64,000 nt of DNA. It comes from Amycolatopsis coloradensis. Its GTDB lineage: Bacteria > Actinomycetota > Actinomycetes > Mycobacteriales > Pseudonocardiaceae. The translations under genes and the position numbers were made by a program. The stretch is from positions 3,978,871 to 4,042,870 of the forward strand of contig NZ_CP150484.1 in the NCBI RefSeq assembly GCF_037997115.1, given 5' to 3'. Below the pieces are notes generated by a model that saw only the letters and a list, made by a program, of their open reading frames with translations, did no database searches and had not been told where the DNA came from. Positions 35,331 to 43,457 of this stretch are shown here, in pieces; within the stretch, counting starts at the first letter, position 1, and the number at the start of each line of letters is the position of its first letter.

Positions 35331-36752
35331 TCACGACCACTGGGCGGTGAGCTGTTCCACCGCCGCCTCGATGTTGACCGCACCGGCTCCGTAAGTGCGG
35401 ATACTGGCTTTGACCCGCGGAGTCACGTCGTCCGGCATGCCGACGGCAACCACGATCGCGTCGGGCCGGGCGGCCAGGGCCTCGGCCAGCCGGGCCGCTT
35501 GCCAAGGGGTCCGGTAAGCGTCCCTGACCACCAGCACCACCGGGCCCGTCGACGGCAAGACCACCGGGTCGTCTTCGGTGGCGAGCACCGTCGAGTGGGC
35601 CGCACCGAGCTCGGCCAGCCGGTCGGCGAGGCTCCAGTGGGCTTCACCCAGCGCGTTACCGCCGGCACGCAGTTCGACCACGAAGGCGGGCGCGGTCAAG
35701 GCGGCCGGTCCGTCGACGCGCAGAGCGCGCCGCGCGGCTTCGAGCCCGAGATCACGGGGAGCGGCCTTGGCGCGCAAAGCGGATACTCGCGCGGCCGCGG
35801 TTTCGAGTGCCTCCAACGAAAGTGTGCCGGCGCGGACGGCTTCGGAGACCGACGCGCGGATGGCCGCGGTGAGCTCCTCACCCTCGGTCGGGCCGAGCAG
35901 CAGCAGATCCGATCCCGCCCGCAGGGCACGGACGGCCACCGCACCGATGTCCTGGTTGCCTTGGCCTGCCTCGATGGCGATCGCGCTGGACAGCAGCACA
36001 CCTTCGTAGCCCAGCTCTTCGCGGACAAGGTCGTGGAGCAGGCGGCGGCTCAGCGTCGCCGGGTTGTCCGGGTCCAGTGCGGGATAGAGCACGTGGGCGG
36101 TCATCATCGCGTGGACGCCCACCTTGATCGCCGACACGAAGGGCGCCAGCTCACGCTCGCGGAACGTCGCGGCCGGAATGTCCACAATGGGCAGTGCGTG
36201 GTGCGGATCGGTCACCGTCGCGCCGTGGCCGGGAAAGTGCTTGGCACAGACGGACACGCCACCGTCCTGCATGGACTCGATGAACGCCGCGCCGTGTGCG
36301 GCGACCAGATCCGGCCGCGCGCCGAAAGACCGGACGCCGATGATCGGGTTGTCCGGATCGCTGTTGACGTCGATCGACGGGGCCAGGTTGAGGTTGACTC
36401 CGCAGGCCTTCAGATCCGCCGCGATGGCCGCGGCGACTTCGGCGGTCAACGCCAGGTCGTCGATCTCGCCGAGCGCCAGGTTGCCCGGATACGCGCTGCC
36501 GGTCTCGTAGTCGAGGCGGGTGACGTCACCGCCCTCCTCGTCCAGCGCGATCAGCGCGTCGGGCGCCGTCCGCCGCAGCGCGCGGGTGTGCCGGACGATC
36601 GCCTGCCTGCCACCGTCCAGATTGGCCGGGAACAGGGTGACTCCGGCGAGCCCGTCGTCGAGCGCCGAATGTACCCACGCCGGCGGCTCGGCCCCGGTGT
36701 ACCCGGCCAGCAGGCAGGCGTTGACGAGCCGGTCCAACTCATTCACCGACAA
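35331..36752 (-). CDS. glycoside hydrolase family 3 protein with altered nucleophile
   Basis: A 473-aa NagZ-like GH3 protein. The family motif KHFPGHGATVTDPHHALP (residues about 173-190) with the catalytic Asp/His is intact, as are LNLAPSIDVNSDPDNP, IGVRSFG and MTAHVLYPALDPDNPATLS. However, the position that is the nucleophile aspartate in NagZ (VTDAL) reads LSSAI here, so Asp is replaced by Ser. The C-terminal part (about 355-473) resembles the NagZ-related flavodoxin-like domain (VVLVVRDAY, IVVAVGMPDDV). Last gene of the overlapping operon (transcribed leftwards), overlapping the HAD gene by 14 bases. It may bind a glycan rather than hydrolyse it, or use another residue. Confidence 0.8.
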   Translation of the reverse strand: MSVNELDRLVNACLLAGYTGAEPPAWVHSALDDGLAGVTLFPANLDGGRQAIVRHTRALRRTAPDALIALDEEGGDVTRLDYETGSAYPGNLALGEIDDLALTAEVAAAIAADLKACGVNLNLAPSIDVNSDPDNPIIGVRSFGARPDLVAAHGAAFIESMQDGGVSVCAKHFPGHGATVTDPHHALPIVDIPAATFRERELAPFVSAIKVGVHAMMTAHVLYPALDPDNPATLSRRLLHDLVREELGYEGVLLSSAIAIEAGQGNQDIGAVAVRALRAGSDLLLLGPTEGEELTAAIRASVSEAVRAGTLSLEALETAAARVSALRAKAAPRDLGLEAARRALRVDGPAALTAPAFVVELRAGGNALGEAHWSLADRLAELGAAHSTVLATEDDPVVLPSTGPVVLVVRDAYRTPWQAARLAEALAARPDAIVVAVGMPDDVTPRVKASIRTYGAGAVNIEAAVEQLTAQWS

Positions 36753-37554
36753 CGGAGTTCTCCTTCGCGTAGAGCTGTTCGAGTACGACGGCGACGCCGT
36801 CTTCGTTGTTGCCGCCGATCACGTGGTCCACCAGTGCGAGCACGTCGGGGTGCGCGTTGGCCACCCCGTACGCCGTACCTGCCCAGGACAGCATCGGCAG
36901 GTCGTTGGGCATGTCACCGAACGCGATCACGTCCGAGGCCGCCACCCCGCTCCGCGCGGCCAGCCGGGCCAGCGCGGCCGCCTTGTTCACTCCGATCGCG
37001 ATCGCTTCGACCAGGCGTGAGCCGTTGGAGTGGTACGCGGCGACGAGCCCGTCCAAAGCCGGTTCGGCCAGCGCGAGGAGTTCGTCGGCGGACAGCGAAG
37101 GGTGCCTGCCGAGGAGCTTCGGCGCGGGCAGGCTCAGCAGCGTCGCGTCGTCGGCGCGCTCGATCGTGGCGCCGCGGTCCCATTCCCACGGCTCGTAAAC
37201 CGGATCCGCGACCAACCGGTCGGCGTGCTCCACGGCGATGCCGATGCCGGGGATCGCCGCCCGCAGTCTGGTGACCGCTTCGGCCAGATCCGGTGTCGTG
37301 ATGGCGTATTCCTCGACGACCGTCCGCGTGTGCATGTCGTACAGGTAGGCGCCGTTGGAGCAGATCGCGAGGCCCCGGTCGCCGAACCTCCCGGCGATCT
37401 CGGCCACCAGCCGCGGCGGACGGCCGGTGGCGATCACGAATTCGGCGCCCGATTCCTCGACGAGCGCGAACGCCGACACCGTGCGGTCGGAGATCGTGCC
37501 GTCCGGGCGCACCACCGTGCCGTCGAGATCCGTCGCCACCAACAAGGGCGTCAT
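36739..37554 (-). CDS. Cof-type HAD hydrolase
   Basis: A 271-aa HAD-superfamily phosphatase of the Cof/YbiV type. Motif I is DLDGTVVRPDG (Asp at about residues 9 and 11), motif II FVIATGRPP, motif III the lysine in GVNKAAAL and motif IV IAFGDMPNDLPML. Enzymes of this class dephosphorylate sugar phosphates or nucleotides. The start ATG overlaps the stop of the glycosyltransferase gene by ATGA (37551-37554), and the end overlaps GH3. In this operon it could remove phosphate from a sugar intermediate. Confidence 0.88.
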   Translation of the reverse strand: MTPLLVATDLDGTVVRPDGTISDRTVSAFALVEESGAEFVIATGRPPRLVAEIAGRFGDRGLAICSNGAYLYDMHTRTVVEEYAITTPDLAEAVTRLRAAIPGIGIAVEHADRLVADPVYEPWEWDRGATIERADDATLLSLPAPKLLGRHPSLSADELLALAEPALDGLVAAYHSNGSRLVEAIAIGVNKAAALARLAARSGVAASDVIAFGDMPNDLPMLSWAGTAYGVANAHPDVLALVDHVIGGNNEDGVAVVLEQLYAKENSVVGE

Positions 37555-39332
37555 GACATCAATCCTCCGTCCGAGAACAATCCGGTCCATGCGTCCCGGC
37601 TGGTCAGCCGCGGCAGCGCCGCGCGGTACTGCTCGCGGACGGCGGCGCCGTCGCGGATGAACCGGGTGAGCACCCGCGCGCCCTGGTACGCCAGGCGGAC
37701 CAGGTGTTCCCGGTCGTACGTGCGGACGCGGACACCTCGCTGCGACGCGTCGGTCACCACCGCCGTGCGCAGCGCGCCGACACGCCACCAGTCGGCCTCC
37801 GAAACCGGAACGGAGCCCAGGGCGAGCCGGTGCACGCCGAGCAACGGCCCGAGGGCCAGCCGATCGAAGACACTCGGTTCGCTGATCGCGATGTCGTTCG
37901 ACGCGAGCCCCGGTACGGCCGCCGGTGGATGCGCGACGGTCTCCGGATAGCGGGACCGCACCTCGCGGATCCGGGCGAGCGCCGCGACTCCGCCGTCGCG
38001 CAGGATGTCCGGCCCGTCGAGAAAGTCCGACACCGCTTGGATCACCGTCGCCGCGGCGCCGTACCGCATGCCCAGCAGCGAGGGAATCAGCTCGGCGAGC
38101 AGGGTTCCGGCGATCTTCAGCACCGGGAAGTCACCGTGCAGCGCCGAGATGATCGTGTAGTTGCGCAGAATGAAATACCGGTTGAGCTCGTCGGAATCCT
38201 TCCACGGGAAGTCGGTGTGCCACAGGCCCGCGCCCGGCAGCGTCACCGTCGGGAACCCGTGCTCCCTTGCCCGGTAGGAGTACTCGGCGTCGTCACCCTG
38301 GAAGAACAGGGGGAGCGGATAGCCGGCCTCCTTGACCACTTCGTACGGGATCAGGCAGGCCCACCAGCCGTTGTAGCCCGCGTCGACGCGGAACTCCTGC
38401 CGGTACGGCCTGCCGGTCGCCGGATCCGTGGCCAGCAGGTCGACCGCGTGCAGGCTGTGCCGGATCGGCATACCCGGCCGGATGCCGTCGAGGTCGGTGT
38501 ACTCGGCCGCCGCGTGCAGCCGCGTGGGGTGCAGCAGGTTCAGCATCTGGCCGCCGAGGATCAGCGGTTCCGCCGTGGACGCCGAAAACGCCGTCATCCG
38601 GACGAGCAGGTCGGGTTCCAGCACGATGTCGTCGTCCATGAACAGCACGTTCACGTTCTCGCCGTCGACCTCGTACAGGCCGCGCGTGAAGCCGCCCGCG
38701 CCACCCAGGTTCGGCTGCCGCAGGTACCGCAGCTTGCCCGGCGGCAGAACGCCCTCGGCCCGCACAGGGTCGGTGCCCTGATCGACGACGTACACGGCGT
38801 GCACCGTGGCCGCCGCCAGGTCGTCGTCGGCGATCGCGGTGAGCGTGGCGAGGCAGTCGGCCGGGCGGTCCATCGTGCAGATGGTCACCACCGTCGGCCG
38901 TGCTCGCCCGGCCGACGGAACCGTCCAGCGCACGTCACGGACGACAAGTCGTTCGTCTGGCTCGGTTTCCCAGTCCAGCCACAACGCGCCGCCGTCGACG
39001 AACCGGTCGAGCGTAGCGGTCAGCGAGATCGGCTCACCGTCGACGACCCGCGCCGCCACCACCCGCGGCTCGCCCTCGAAATCCGACGCCAGCAGGGAAA
39101 CCGTGCCGGAACCACCGGCCTCCAGTTCGACCTCGACGGCACCGATCGTGGTCCAGCGCTGCCAGTAGCTCGCCGGGAACCGCCCGAAGTACGTGTTGCC
39201 GGAGACCTTCGATGCCGGCTCGACGATGAGTGCGGTCCGCTCACGGCGAGCGCTGCCCGAGACGATCTGAGCGTAGAGATCCTTGCCGATCACGGGATCA
39301 GGCCCGGCGAACAGTCCGCGCTGCGCGATCAT
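37551..39332 (-). CDS. GlfT2-like family 2 glycosyltransferase
   Basis: A 593-aa protein resembling mycobacterial galactofuranosyltransferase GlfT2. An N-terminal beta-rich domain (residues about 1-145) contains TYFGRFPASYWQRWT, followed by a GT-A catalytic domain with FMDDDIVLEP (metal-binding DDD near residue 232) and FFQGDDAEYSYRA (catalytic acidic pair near residue 338), and a helical C-terminal domain. GlfT2 polymerises galactan of arabinogalactan using UDP-galactofuranose. Here the gene is in a specialised operon, so the acceptor may differ. Start and stop overlap both neighbours by ATGA. Confidence 0.85.
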   Translation of the reverse strand: MIAQRGLFAGPDPVIGKDLYAQIVSGSARRERTALIVEPASKVSGNTYFGRFPASYWQRWTTIGAVEVELEAGGSGTVSLLASDFEGEPRVVAARVVDGEPISLTATLDRFVDGGALWLDWETEPDERLVVRDVRWTVPSAGRARPTVVTICTMDRPADCLATLTAIADDDLAAATVHAVYVVDQGTDPVRAEGVLPPGKLRYLRQPNLGGAGGFTRGLYEVDGENVNVLFMDDDIVLEPDLLVRMTAFSASTAEPLILGGQMLNLLHPTRLHAAAEYTDLDGIRPGMPIRHSLHAVDLLATDPATGRPYRQEFRVDAGYNGWWACLIPYEVVKEAGYPLPLFFQGDDAEYSYRAREHGFPTVTLPGAGLWHTDFPWKDSDELNRYFILRNYTIISALHGDFPVLKIAGTLLAELIPSLLGMRYGAAATVIQAVSDFLDGPDILRDGGVAALARIREVRSRYPETVAHPPAAVPGLASNDIAISEPSVFDRLALGPLLGVHRLALGSVPVSEADWWRVGALRTAVVTDASQRGVRVRTYDREHLVRLAYQGARVLTRFIRDGAAVREQYRAALPRLTSRDAWTGLFSDGGLMS

Positions 39333-40381
39333 CGGCGCACCTCGGCGGTCACGGCAGCCAGTCCGGCCGCGGTCCTGGACAACGGGAACCGGGCCGCGTT
39401 GCGCAGTCCGGCCGCGCGCAGGTCCGTCAACGCGCCGTCGTCCTTGGCCAGGAGCCGGATGGTGTCCGCGAGCGTGGACCGGGTGAACCGGATCGCCGAG
39501 TCACCCAGGACCTCGGCCAGCCCCGGCACCGGCTGATACGCCACCGGCAACCCGCAGGCCTGCGCCTCGACCGCGACGAGCCCGAACGCCTCCAACGTCG
39601 TCGACGGCATCACGAGGAGGTCGTGCCGCGCGAAGGCCTGCCACAACGCGGGCCGGTCGAACCAGCCGAGGTAGTCGACCCGCGTCGTGTCCACCGGGAG
39701 CGCGGCGAACTCGTGCTCGGGCGCCGCGACGCACAACGTCACGCCGGGCAGCCCCGCCAGATCCGCGATCAGCCCTGCCGCCCCCTTCTCCGCGGTCAGC
39801 CGCCCGGCGTACAGCACCCGGAACCCGTCCCGCGGCCCGGGCCGCGGCGGCGGCGAGTGCAGCAGCCGATCGGGGATTCCCCAGGGCACGTGGACGATCC
39901 GCTTCGGTTCGACCGGCGTGACCGTGCGCAGGAGGTCGGCCATCGCCGAGGTCGGCACGACGACCGCGCCCGCCGCCGCCGCGGCCTCGCGCAGCACCTC
40001 ACGCTGGGTGGGATGCTCCGCCGCGAAGAGCAGATCGGTGCCGTGAACGAGCGCGATCCGCGGATGGTCGGGGAACGCGCGGAGCAACGCGGGCGTGGCA
40101 CCGAAACTCAGGTGCTGCCAGTGCACCGCGTCGAAATCGGCCGGGTCGAAACGGCGCCGGATCGCCGTCGCAAGAGTGTCCACATAGGACCAGAAGCCTG
40201 GCCCGTCGAGCTGCTTTCCCGGCACGTCGAGCAGCTCCGGCTCGCCTGACCCCGCATCGGAGCCGAGCATGAAGACATCCGCCTCGATCGGCGCGTCCGG
40301 CGCGAGGTAGAGGTCCTTGAGGAGCTCGACGCTCCCGCCGGGACTGCCCGGCGGGAGGTCGATCCCGGTCAGTGCCTTCAC
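39329..40381 (-). CDS. GT4-type glycosyltransferase
   Basis: A 350-aa GT-B fold enzyme. GSPGGSVELLKDL near the N-terminus resembles the acceptor-binding loop, RVLYAGRLTAEKGAAGLI is the linker between the two Rossmann domains, and the EX7E-type segment TLEAFGLVAVEAQACGLPVAY is the donor site. The sugar donor is unknown. Overlaps by ATGA with both the GlfT2-like gene after it and the dCTP-deaminase-fold gene before it. Confidence 0.88.
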   Translation of the reverse strand: MKALTGIDLPPGSPGGSVELLKDLYLAPDAPIEADVFMLGSDAGSGEPELLDVPGKQLDGPGFWSYVDTLATAIRRRFDPADFDAVHWQHLSFGATPALLRAFPDHPRIALVHGTDLLFAAEHPTQREVLREAAAAAGAVVVPTSAMADLLRTVTPVEPKRIVHVPWGIPDRLLHSPPPRPGPRDGFRVLYAGRLTAEKGAAGLIADLAGLPGVTLCVAAPEHEFAALPVDTTRVDYLGWFDRPALWQAFARHDLLVMPSTTLEAFGLVAVEAQACGLPVAYQPVPGLAEVLGDSAIRFTRSTLADTIRLLAKDDGALTDLRAAGLRNAARFPLSRTAAGLAAVTAEVRR

Positions 40382-40902
40382 GACAGTTCCTCGTACAGCC
40401 GGGAAATGTCGATGCCCGCCGTACTCGTGTACTTCACGCCGACGCGCTGATAGCTCGCCAGCGATCCGTGCGCCACCAAGAAGATGATCTTGCCGAAGGT
40501 CATCAGCGGATAGACCCGGACCGGCCTGGCCACCCTGATCTCCAGCGTCCAGTTGATCGCGTGGCCGACGTGGCCGAGCGGCGCCGAGACATGGACCCAG
40601 ATTCCGAGCCCGCCGATCGTGTGGTCGCCGTTGATCATCTGCGCGTAGCGCTCGGAATGGGTCCGCTCGTGGGTGACACCGAGGTACAGCCGCCCCGGTT
40701 CGAGCACCATGCCCTCGGGCGGGATGACGAGCTCGGTGTACGGCGTCGACCTGGCGGCGTCCAGTTCCGTGTCGAACACGCGCATCTTCGTGCCGAGACG
40801 CCAGTCGTACGCGTTGGGCGACAGCCGGTCCGGCTCGAACGGGTCGATCACGATGTCCCCGCTCTCCAGCGCCTTCCCGATCGCCTTGCGGGTGAGGATC
40901 AT
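40378..40902 (-). CDS. dCTP deaminase-fold protein (second of pair)
   Basis: A 174-aa protein of the trimeric dCTP deaminase/dUTPase fold: ILTRKAIGKALESGDIVIDPFEPDRLSPNAYDWRLG at the N-terminus, VLEPGRLYLGVT in the middle, and INWTLEIRVARPVRVYPLMTFGKIIFLV at the C-terminus. The glutamate that activates water in Dcd (TLE) is retained. The nucleotide-binding RSSxxR segment, however, is replaced by NGDHTIG. It shares the N-terminal pattern with the preceding gene, so they are duplicates that diverged. Coupled by ATGA to both neighbours. It may form mixed oligomers with its partner, or have a role other than dCTP deamination. Confidence 0.8.
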   Translation of the reverse strand: MILTRKAIGKALESGDIVIDPFEPDRLSPNAYDWRLGTKMRVFDTELDAARSTPYTELVIPPEGMVLEPGRLYLGVTHERTHSERYAQMINGDHTIGGLGIWVHVSAPLGHVGHAINWTLEIRVARPVRVYPLMTFGKIIFLVAHGSLASYQRVGVKYTSTAGIDISRLYEELS

Positions 40903-41429
40903 GAGGTGACCGCCATCGTGTCGCGCCAATAGCGGGACTCCTGCGGGCCGACCGCCGACTGGTACTTCCCCGCGTAGAGATCGATCTCGCCGGAGGACAC
41001 GAAGAACATGATCTGGCCGATCTTCATGCCGCGGTAGACGCGCAACGGCTGTACGGGGGAGAGCATGAGCGTCCACTGGCCGTGGAAACCGATGTCCCCG
41101 ATCGGGGCGGTGATCTCGACGAACAGCCCGAGCCTGCCGACCGAGGACCGGCCGAACAACAGCGGCACGTAGATGTCCGAGCCGATGCGCTCCTCGGTGT
41201 GCCCGAGGTAGAGCTGATCGGGCTGGAGCACATACCCGTCCTCGGGCAGCTGGATCGTCTCGGTCGGGTTCGGCCGGTAGGCGTCGACGACCTTGTCCCG
41301 ATAGGACATCAGGGTGCCGCCGAGCCGGACGTTGTAGCTGTTCGGGTTGACCTGGTCCGGGCTGAACGGGGAGATCGCGATCCGGCCGTCGGTCACCGAT
41401 TCGGTGATCTCCGGCCCGGTCAGGATCAT
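40899..41429 (-). CDS. dCTP deaminase-fold protein (first of pair)
   Basis: A 176-aa dCTP deaminase-like protein: ILTGPEITESVTDGRIAISPFSPDQVNPNSYNVRLG, YVLQPDQLYLGHTEE, LLFGRSSVGRLGLFVEI and GFHGQWTLMLSPVQPLRVYRGMKIGQI. The substrate-binding RSSVGR is intact, but the catalytic glutamate position (TLEL in Mycobacterium Dcd) reads TLML, a methionine. By itself it should not deaminate dCTP by the known mechanism. It lies directly after the AurF-like oxygenase gene with ATGA overlap and before its paralogue, likewise overlapping. Nucleotide binding remains plausible. Confidence 0.83.
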   Translation of the reverse strand: MILTGPEITESVTDGRIAISPFSPDQVNPNSYNVRLGGTLMSYRDKVVDAYRPNPTETIQLPEDGYVLQPDQLYLGHTEERIGSDIYVPLLFGRSSVGRLGLFVEITAPIGDIGFHGQWTLMLSPVQPLRVYRGMKIGQIMFFVSSGEIDLYAGKYQSAVGPQESRYWRDTMAVTS

Positions 41430-42394
41430 TTCACCCCGCCCTTGGCCGTCACGAAGCGGTACTTCACCTTGTCTTCGATCCCGAGGTCCCGCAGCAGCCT
41501 CTGCACGGTGGCGAAATCGTTCATCATGACCTCGCCGTCCTCCTCGGCCCGGCAGTCGGCGATGATCTCGTCGACGTGCTCGATCCCGGCGAACCGGAGC
41601 ACCTGCGGCCACAGTTCGTAGTCCTCGGCGCCGAACGCGGTGATCGCCTCCGGGAGGTACCGGATGAAGAACTCCTGCCGCTCCGGCTCCAGTTTCGGGT
41701 AGATCTCCTTCATCAGCTCGGCCAGCACGGGACCGTGCGCCGCCTCGTCGCGGGCGTGCAGCCGGGCGATGAGCGCGTGCATCGGCTGGATGGACTTGTC
41801 GCCCGCCAGCAGGTCGAGGAACGCGTTGATGCTGACCTCGCCGACGACCGTCCACATGAGATAGAGCAGATCGCGCTGCCACTGCTCGTCCATGCTCTCC
41901 GCGAGCGCGTAGAGCCTGCGGTTCGTCACCGGCTCCACAAAGGATTTCTCGAGGCTGATCTCGCGTGCCTCGCGGGTGCGCTGCATCGCCATCATGTGCA
42001 TGTAGGTGTGCCACACCTCGTCGATATGGGACTGCTGGACGACTTCCTTGACCTCGTAGCGGTCGACGCCGGGGAAGACGCCGTGCGCGAGCTTCTCGAA
42101 GGTCGGGTTCGCCACGTGCTCCTCGGCGGCGATGACACGCTCGTTGTAGGCGATCCACGCCAGCGTGTTGACGAGCAGCCGCTGTTCCTCCGACGCTTCG
42201 AGGAACCGCGGGTGCTCCGAGAACGGCATGAGGTGCAGCGGGTAGTCCAGCAGGCTGGGATCGTAGTCACCGGGGTTGACCACCCCGGCCATGTCGGTGC
42301 GGATGGTCGCGCGCTTGGGCCAGGCCGCCGCCAGCCTGCGCAGCATGCTCGGTCCGACATGGGTCTCCGCAAGCTCGATGGGATGCATCGTCAT
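41426..42394 (-). CDS. AurF-like diiron oxygenase
   Basis: A 322-aa helical protein of the AurF/CmlI family of diiron N-oxygenases, which oxidise aryl-amines to nitro groups or related substrates. The iron ligands line up by hand with AurF: E91/E92 in EEHVANP, E126-x-x-H129 in DEVWH, E186 in VVGEVSIN, and H213, E217, H220 in HARDEAAH (spacing identical to AurF H223/E227/H230). The presence of all ligands implies a working metal site. The substrate could be an amine or an alkyl group of a nucleoside- or sugar-linked intermediate. Overlaps its neighbours by ATGA on both sides. Confidence 0.85.
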   Translation of the reverse strand: MTMHPIELAETHVGPSMLRRLAAAWPKRATIRTDMAGVVNPGDYDPSLLDYPLHLMPFSEHPRFLEASEEQRLLVNTLAWIAYNERVIAAEEHVANPTFEKLAHGVFPGVDRYEVKEVVQQSHIDEVWHTYMHMMAMQRTREAREISLEKSFVEPVTNRRLYALAESMDEQWQRDLLYLMWTVVGEVSINAFLDLLAGDKSIQPMHALIARLHARDEAAHGPVLAELMKEIYPKLEPERQEFFIRYLPEAITAFGAEDYELWPQVLRFAGIEHVDEIIADCRAEEDGEVMMNDFATVQRLLRDLGIEDKVKYRFVTAKGGVK

Positions 42395-43431
42395 CTCTCT
42401 CCTGTCGCGAAGTTCGGGGTCACCAGGTCTTCGACGCGGACGAACTCGAGTCCGCGGTCAAGCAGTCCTTCGATCACCGACGGCAAGGCGGTGACGGTCT
42501 GGGAACGGTCGCCGCCACCGTCGTGCATCAGCACGATCGAACCGGGAATCGTTTGCCGCAGCACGGTTCGCGCGATCACGTCCGGGCCGGGCATCGCCCA
42601 GTCCTCGGTGTCGACGTCCCACAGCGCGAGCCGCGCGCCGAGGTTCGTCAACGAGCGGAGCACCGCGGGGGTCCTTGATCCGTAAGGCGGACGGAAGAAC
42701 GCGGGCACGGTGCCGAAGGCGTCCGCTATCACGTCACCGGTGCGGTTGAGCTGGTCGGTGAGCTCGGTCGCCGAGAGGTCCGGCAGATAGGGATGGGACC
42801 ACGTGTGATTGCCGACGCCATGGCCCTGTTCCGCCATCCGGCGCAGATCTTCGCCGCGCGCGCCCGCGTTCAGCCCGACACAGAAGAAGGTGGCGCAGAC
42901 GCCGTAAGACTCGAGAATATCGAGAATCCGCCCGGTGTAAGGAGGATGCGGGCCGTCGTCGAACGTGAGCGCGATCTGCGCGCGCGTCCGGTCGCCGTGT
43001 TCCAGCGAGCGCCCGGCCGCCGTCATCGTGGCCAGCGCTTCGTCACTGGAGGCCATCGCCGCATGATGTTCGTCCAGCCGCCCGGTGAGCGACCCCGACT
43101 CGATCTCCAGGCGCACCACGGAAGCGGGATCTCGCCAGGCCGCGCGTGCCAGCTCGACGGCGGGCACCGAGCCGAAGCCCGGCCGCGGCGGCAGTATGGC
43201 CGGGTCGGCGCGGTACATGTCCAGGCCGGCGGCCATGAAACCACCGTCGAGCATGCCGTTGGTGCTGTCGACGACCGCGGTCACGGGGCCGCCGAGGCCG
43301 TTCAGATAGGACGCGATCTCCTTGCTGCGGTCCGCGGCGAACCGCACGGCGGGCCGGTCACCGTGTCCGTTCCCGTCGAGGACCGCGATCTCGAAACCCG
43401 CGTCGGTCCAGCCGATTCCGGCGTACAGCAT
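42391..43431 (-). CDS. polysaccharide deacetylase with N-terminal RNase H-like domain
   Basis: A 346-aa protein in two parts. Residues about 150-335 form a NodB deacetylase domain: motif 1 TFDDGPHPP, motif 2 HTWSH, motif 3 RPPYG, and LWDVDTEDW/VLMHDG. Residues 1 to about 110 (MLYAGIGWTDAGFEIAVLDG, then AVVDSTNGMLDGGFMAAGLDMYR) resemble the N-terminal part of IS110-type DEDD transposases or other RNase H-like folds. A linker lies between. I chose ATG 43431 after GGGGGTAAATCG; a TTG at 43461 that overlaps the MFS stop is an alternative. It likely removes N-acetyl groups from the glycan made by this operon. Confidence 0.75.
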   Translation of the reverse strand: MLYAGIGWTDAGFEIAVLDGNGHGDRPAVRFAADRSKEIASYLNGLGGPVTAVVDSTNGMLDGGFMAAGLDMYRADPAILPPRPGFGSVPAVELARAAWRDPASVVRLEIESGSLTGRLDEHHAAMASSDEALATMTAAGRSLEHGDRTRAQIALTFDDGPHPPYTGRILDILESYGVCATFFCVGLNAGARGEDLRRMAEQGHGVGNHTWSHPYLPDLSATELTDQLNRTGDVIADAFGTVPAFFRPPYGSRTPAVLRSLTNLGARLALWDVDTEDWAMPGPDVIARTVLRQTIPGSIVLMHDGGGDRSQTVTALPSVIEGLLDRGLEFVRVEDLVTPNFATGER

Positions 43432-43457
43432 CGATTTACCCCCATGGTGCGTGTCTC

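Noticed and set aside
40378..41429. Possible anti-phage nucleotide-depletion defence
   Set aside because: Known dCTP-deaminase defence proteins use a cytidine-deaminase fold; these have the trimeric Dcd fold and lie in a biosynthetic-type operon.
42391..43431. Insertion sequence (IS110-like)
   Set aside because: Only an N-terminal resemblance; the protein is an operon member with an intact deacetylase domain and no inverted repeats.
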